Part shown: in pieces, positions 60,499 to 64,000 of the stretch
How the letters are laid out: each line of letters starts with the position of its first letter
Numbering within the stretch: position 1 is the first letter of the stretch
Notes under the pieces: model-generated
Databases searched by the model: none
The model's input: the letters and a program-made list of their open reading frames with translations, nothing else
What the model was told of the DNA's origin: nothing
Assembly: GCF_000027005.1 (NCBI RefSeq)
Contig: NC_012964.1
Location: forward strand, 682,001-746,000
Length of the DNA stretch: 64,000 bases
DNA from: Komagataella phaffii GS115
Taxonomy: Eukaryota > Ascomycota > Pichiomycetes > Pichiales > Pichiaceae
Direction of reading: 5' to 3'
Program-made: the position numbers and the translations under genes

Positions 60499-62021
60499 AA
60501 GACGGATCAAATCGGTTGTTTGGGTACTAAAGACAATCCATTTTTTTTCTTTCTCTCGAGCTGGATGAAACTAGTGCATGTACGAATCCGTGTGTAATCT
60601 ACTGGGATGCTTATTTTACGCATTTTTGTTGATAAAAATAGAGACCTACTACTACTCCTGATTTCAAGCCTTTCTACCTGTAAGTTTCTTTTTTTTTTGC
60701 TGGTGACAATAGCCTTTTTTTTTACCTTTTTTGCCATCGTTGCGTCCTGTATAGCTTCTTAAATGTCTCCGCAACAATTTTTATGGGAGCAATAGATTAC
60801 CTCTGGTTTTACTCGTAACCTCTAGGGTTAATAGGCCCATTAAATTGGCTATGGGAATGCGAGTGATATGGCTTCAACTATAGAGAGTGCGGATTATTGT
60901 TCATTTTCTACTGTATGCAAGATGTGGCATTTTTCTTATTGTGGTGAAAGGTACCGCTGCCCCTCAATTGGTTGCATACTGAAACGACAAGTTGAGTCGA
61001 GTCCCTGGAAAATCCTACCAGTTGCAGGCAAAATAAGTCAACCACGCCGATCATCACAGCGAAAAGAGTTGCATTTGGTTTTGAGAGACGGTGTTTTGGT
61101 AAACAGCAAGCCCCAATGCAAACGATCATACCGATCTGCCATGGCAGCCTGTTGGTCACATGAAACACACAGGAGCACAGGGGAAGTTTTATTATCATGC
61201 GCGGTGCAATAAATGTGCATGAGTTACGCATTTCGGATATCTGCTCCTTATATAAAAGTGTTTACAGAGACCATAGTATGATGCGCGTATAGTCTCTGTA
61301 TCTACCTTGCTTTTGTTCTGCACAACACCACATTTTTCTTGGACCACTTCTAGCATAATCCGTCTGTGAAAAATGCACACCGCACTTATCTTTCACGTAT
61401 TTGAAGAAAAGCCTTTTTCATCGATCGAATGATATTGCACTTGGACGCACGAACACACCCATTACCAATAAGAATGTTCAAAAAAAAACAACCATCATGC
61501 ACAGATCACATTGCACCTGATAACTTGTGGCATTATTTCTGCTTCTTTAACCTTCCATAACACCACTTTTGGTACTTTTTCCAGCTTCGCCTCAATAGCA
61601 TAATAAACCAGCTGACATTTCACAGTAAAACTTTGTGTATTGCTAAGACCTCTTTACAGACATCATTTTGTGATCTGTTTACGAAGTCAGCACATGAGTT
61701 GCCGTTTCTTTTTTTTTTCTGTGAGGAGCGAATTTTCAACAATTATGTCAGTTGCCCTGCTTGAAGAAGCGTATATCTCAAGGAACATCACCGCATTTTT
61801 TTTTCCCCTTTTCTTACTTTATCGAATCTCAGTCTTCACTGTAGTTTTTTTTTCCGGCCTGTTTTCCGTCATAGGATCCACTACAGTACGTGTATCGCCG
61901 GGAGATTATTTCTACCATCCCATACCTCTTCAATCGTTTTCATTTGAAGACAAGAAAGGCACACAAGTCTTATCACTCCACTCAAAAAGTGAACGAGAAA
62001 CACCACCTATATGACTTAGGT
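60499..62021. promoter_or_regulatory. long promoter and uORF-rich leader of the HSF-type factor
   Basis: 1.5 kb without an annotated gene. A TATAAAAG at 61251-61258 points to a transcript beginning near 61.3 kb, so the leader would be about 700 nt. Within it are uORFs at 61373-61432, 61429-61560 and 61694-62014, plus a two-codon ATGACTTAG at 62011. Many long T tracts occur. Before 61.2 kb I see only the PFK1 3' region and AT-rich sequence. Confidence 0.6.
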
Positions 62022-63716
62022 ATGCCTGAAAGTCGAACAAGCAAAGGCTCGATCAAGAGCGTACCCAAGAAGTCTGCCTTTGTGCACAAACTTTATACCA
62101 TGCTTTCGAATGAAGAGCTAAATGATCTGATTTGGTGGACCGGCCCTGAAGAATCGGGCACTTTTGCATTACTTCCGGGCGCTGAATTTTCCAAGGTGCT
62201 GTCCACTTACTTCAAGCATGCCAACGTATCCAGTTTTGTTCGGCAACTACACATGTATGGGTTCCATAAAGTTTCCGAACAGCCGCTTGTACAGGGTGAT
62301 ACCATACCGAAAGTTACCTGGGAGTTTCGTCATTCAAACGGTAAGTTCCGCAAGGGTAACGAAGACTCTTTGCCGCTAATAAAAAGACGTTCTACGTCCT
62401 CCTCCTCCAAAAGTATTACTACAGACTATGTAAAGTTCCGTGTCCATGATCAATATTCCTATTTCCCCCAGGATTTACAGTACCCCCAGAATCCACAGCA
62501 ATCCAATCAAGAAGGTGAGACGGAACATACACAGCAACCTGTATTATATCATCCTCAGCCTACTGTTTATTATCACCCTAATGTTGGCGTGCCCCCTGCT
62601 CCGCCGGCGCCAGCACTGGCACCTCCTCCATTTTCACATCTTGGCCAACCGATGCAACCAATGAGTCACCAACAGCCCCAACAGCAGATTCAACAGCAAC
62701 ATCATCACCAACCCCAGTCCCAGCACGGCCAGCCCCAACAGCCCCAACAGCAATATCGACAGTATACCTCTCATCCCCCGCCTGCGTTGTTGCCGTTTAC
62801 ACCTATGTACAATATGAGACCGATGACAGCTTCTCCCACAAATATGGAGCCTATGGTATTGCCTACTTACCATTCTATGAGATTGATTGAAACTGAACTG
62901 GAGGTCAAGCAGTCCCACCTACAATCAAAATCGGACGCACTCATAAAACAAGTTCATGATTATAATAAGCATATCCCCAGTTTGGTTCAATTGATTCCTC
63001 CTCACTTCGAGCCTAAAGTAGACAGAAACATTCAACATAGTCGGCTCTCCGGTATAGAAGCGTCTGTTAGGAACAGAATTTCCAAGTTGAGTCAGCCGAA
63101 CCCACAACCAATACATTCTGCACATTCGTCATTTGTTTCTTCAAAGAGAAATTCCTCTTTAGTTGATCCATTGCAGGATCTGCCTTTGACAGCACCAGTC
63201 CCTAATACCGGCTCCGGCTTTTTGTCTGCTCATAGAGGGTTTTATGTTCCCAAAACGAATTCAGTATCATCATCATCTTCCCTTCCTGTCACTCATGATC
63301 TTCCTGCAAGAAGAACTCCCACTCCTTTCAAAGATAGAAACCCTGGCGACTCCTCAGTTGAAAGTTCCCATTCTCAATTAAGACCATCTATTTTTAGGGT
63401 TCATACCAAGGAGGAGCCAGTAAAAGCTGAAAAGAGCTCCATTTTCAGTAACAAAGACGATTCAATTTTTTCCAACGTGCATGCGTCCTCTATTTTCTCA
63501 CAAAAAACCTCCATTGCATCCCAAAGATCTTCATTGTCTATGATTCTTAACAAGCCTACAGTTGATTCACGCGACTCCATAACTGGCTCTCCTCTCCGCA
63601 AAGTTTCTGTACACACGATTGACGAAGAATCAACTTCATCGTCAAACAAACGTTCGCACGACGATAGTAACGGCTTTGAAGATAAACGGGGTAAACTCAT
63701 GAAACTAGATTCCTAG
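62022..63716 (+). CDS. HSF-type DNA-binding transcription factor (Sfl1/Mga1-like)
   Basis: 564 residues from the ATG at 62022 (MPESRTSKGSIKSVPKKSAF). The HSF winged helix lies at about 18-115: FVHKLYTMLSNEELNDLIWW, then EFSKVLSTYFKHANVSSFVR with the recognition helix and QLHMYGFHKVSE. After it come Gln/Pro/His-rich sequence (about 150-290), a short helix ETELEVKQSHLQSK, and a Ser-rich tail with a repeated SIFS motif (about 500-545). A long HSF1-type leucine-zipper trimerisation domain is not evident, so the Sfl1/Mga1 group is more likely than Hsf1. The frame is open upstream, but from a non-ATG codon. Confidence 0.85.
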   Translation: MPESRTSKGSIKSVPKKSAFVHKLYTMLSNEELNDLIWWTGPEESGTFALLPGAEFSKVLSTYFKHANVSSFVRQLHMYGFHKVSEQPLVQGDTIPKVTWEFRHSNGKFRKGNEDSLPLIKRRSTSSSSKSITTDYVKFRVHDQYSYFPQDLQYPQNPQQSNQEGETEHTQQPVLYHPQPTVYYHPNVGVPPAPPAPALAPPPFSHLGQPMQPMSHQQPQQQIQQQHHHQPQSQHGQPQQPQQQYRQYTSHPPPALLPFTPMYNMRPMTASPTNMEPMVLPTYHSMRLIETELEVKQSHLQSKSDALIKQVHDYNKHIPSLVQLIPPHFEPKVDRNIQHSRLSGIEASVRNRISKLSQPNPQPIHSAHSSFVSSKRNSSLVDPLQDLPLTAPVPNTGSGFLSAHRGFYVPKTNSVSSSSSLPVTHDLPARRTPTPFKDRNPGDSSVESSHSQLRPSIFRVHTKEEPVKAEKSSIFSNKDDSIFSNVHASSIFSQKTSIASQRSSLSMILNKPTVDSRDSITGSPLRKVSVHTIDEESTSSSNKRSHDDSNGFEDKRGKLMKLDS

Positions 63717-63814
63717 GTTATTTTTAGGGGTCATTTATTGCCATTCCTTTTTTTAGGCTTTATTTCTTTTTATATTTTCCCAGTATGTATTAGTATTATA
63801 GATTATGGTGACTG

Positions 63815-64000
63815 TCACTGGAAAATGAGCTGCCACATCAAAATTAGTCCGTACAAGCCGCTTCGAAGCCACCAACCCGAGTCCGTGTAGTTAGTTGCTG
63901 GCAAATTGTCGATCGACAATTGATTCAGAAGGGTCAAAGCTTCATCCCAATGATTGCTGTTGAAAAGCTCAACAGCCTCTTTCCGTCTCTGGAGAACGTT
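63815..64000 (-). CDS. unidentified protein, C-terminal 61 residues (partial)
   Basis: The minus-strand frame is open from the right edge to a TGA at 63817-63815. It reads RRKEAVELFNSNHWDEALTL, then LSIDNLPATNYTDSG and a hydrophobic end WLRSGLYGLILMWQLIFQ. The first part resembles a TPR-like helical pair (EAVELFN...WDEALTLL). I do not recognise the family from this fragment. It converges with the HSF-type gene across 98 bp. Confidence 0.55.
   Translation of the reverse strand, partial: NVLQRRKEAVELFNSNHWDEALTLLNQLSIDNLPATNYTDSGWWLRSGLYGLILMWQLIFQ

Noticed and set aside
60507..60737. Minus-strand ORF of 76 codons after PFK1
   Set aside because: The sequence is a Lys/Ser-rich product of poly-T tracts, lies in the PFK1 3' region, and shows no family features.

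Overview
The window is nuclear DNA of a budding yeast, most likely Komagataella (Pichia pastoris/phaffii). This rests on gene content (an alpha phosphofructokinase subunit of 989 residues, an O-acylserine-type MetX enzyme, budding-yeast kinetochore and telomerase proteins) and on the few, short introns with CTAAC branch sites. CTG is read as leucine at conserved positions, for example in the C-terminal domain of EF-1 beta, so the standard code applies and this is not a CTG-serine yeast. The species name is an inference. No transposon, LTR, CRISPR or virus-like element was seen. 

Layout. 1-16.7 kb: LEU1 (cut by the left edge, with a Leu3-type palindrome upstream), CUL3 (two exons), SWC4, MMS22, BUD6, telomerase reverse transcriptase EST2, TAD3, a Cnl2/NKP2 kinetochore protein. 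16.8-28.7 kb: SFH1, EFB1 with a U18 snoRNA in its intron, tRNA-Cys(GCA), MTG2, SPC97, DBP8, SRP101, NMD3. 28.8-39.6 kb: a DUF202 membrane protein, an unknown protein, a mitochondrial MetX-type acyltransferase with a Cbf1-type site, MRPS28, a FIT-family protein, MCM21, RMP1, TAD2, SNX4/ATG24, and a stand-alone N-terminal domain of an M1 aminopeptidase. 39.9-52.9 kb: ERG7 (interrupted by a one-base frameshift in this sequence), NAS2, URM1 (two exons), BRF1, POL31, MSM1, YIP1, NSE1, BRE2, HER2. 53-64 kb: YTA7, PFK1, an HSF-type transcription factor behind a long uORF-rich leader, and the C-terminal end of an unidentified gene. 

The genes are mostly housekeeping and nearly alternate in strand, giving divergent promoters of about 120-350 bp and convergent pairs whose coding ends lie from 77 bp apart to overlapping by 38 bp. 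Recurrent themes are chromatin (SWC4, SFH1, BRE2, YTA7), genome maintenance (MMS22, POL31, NSE1, EST2), kinetochore and spindle pole (NKP2-like, MCM21, SPC97), tRNA and rRNA metabolism (TAD2 and TAD3, RMP1, BRF1, URM1, NMD3, DBP8) and mitochondrial translation (MTG2, MRPS28, MSM1, HER2). They look like ordinary neighbours rather than a functional cluster. 

I found no convincing new multi-gene system. The most unusual signals are the ERG7 frameshift, the intronic U18 snoRNA held by a 14-bp perfect stem, a 41-nt candidate intron that would switch a uORF into an N-terminal extension of SRP101, the uORF-laden leader of the HSF-type factor, and the orphan M1 domain.
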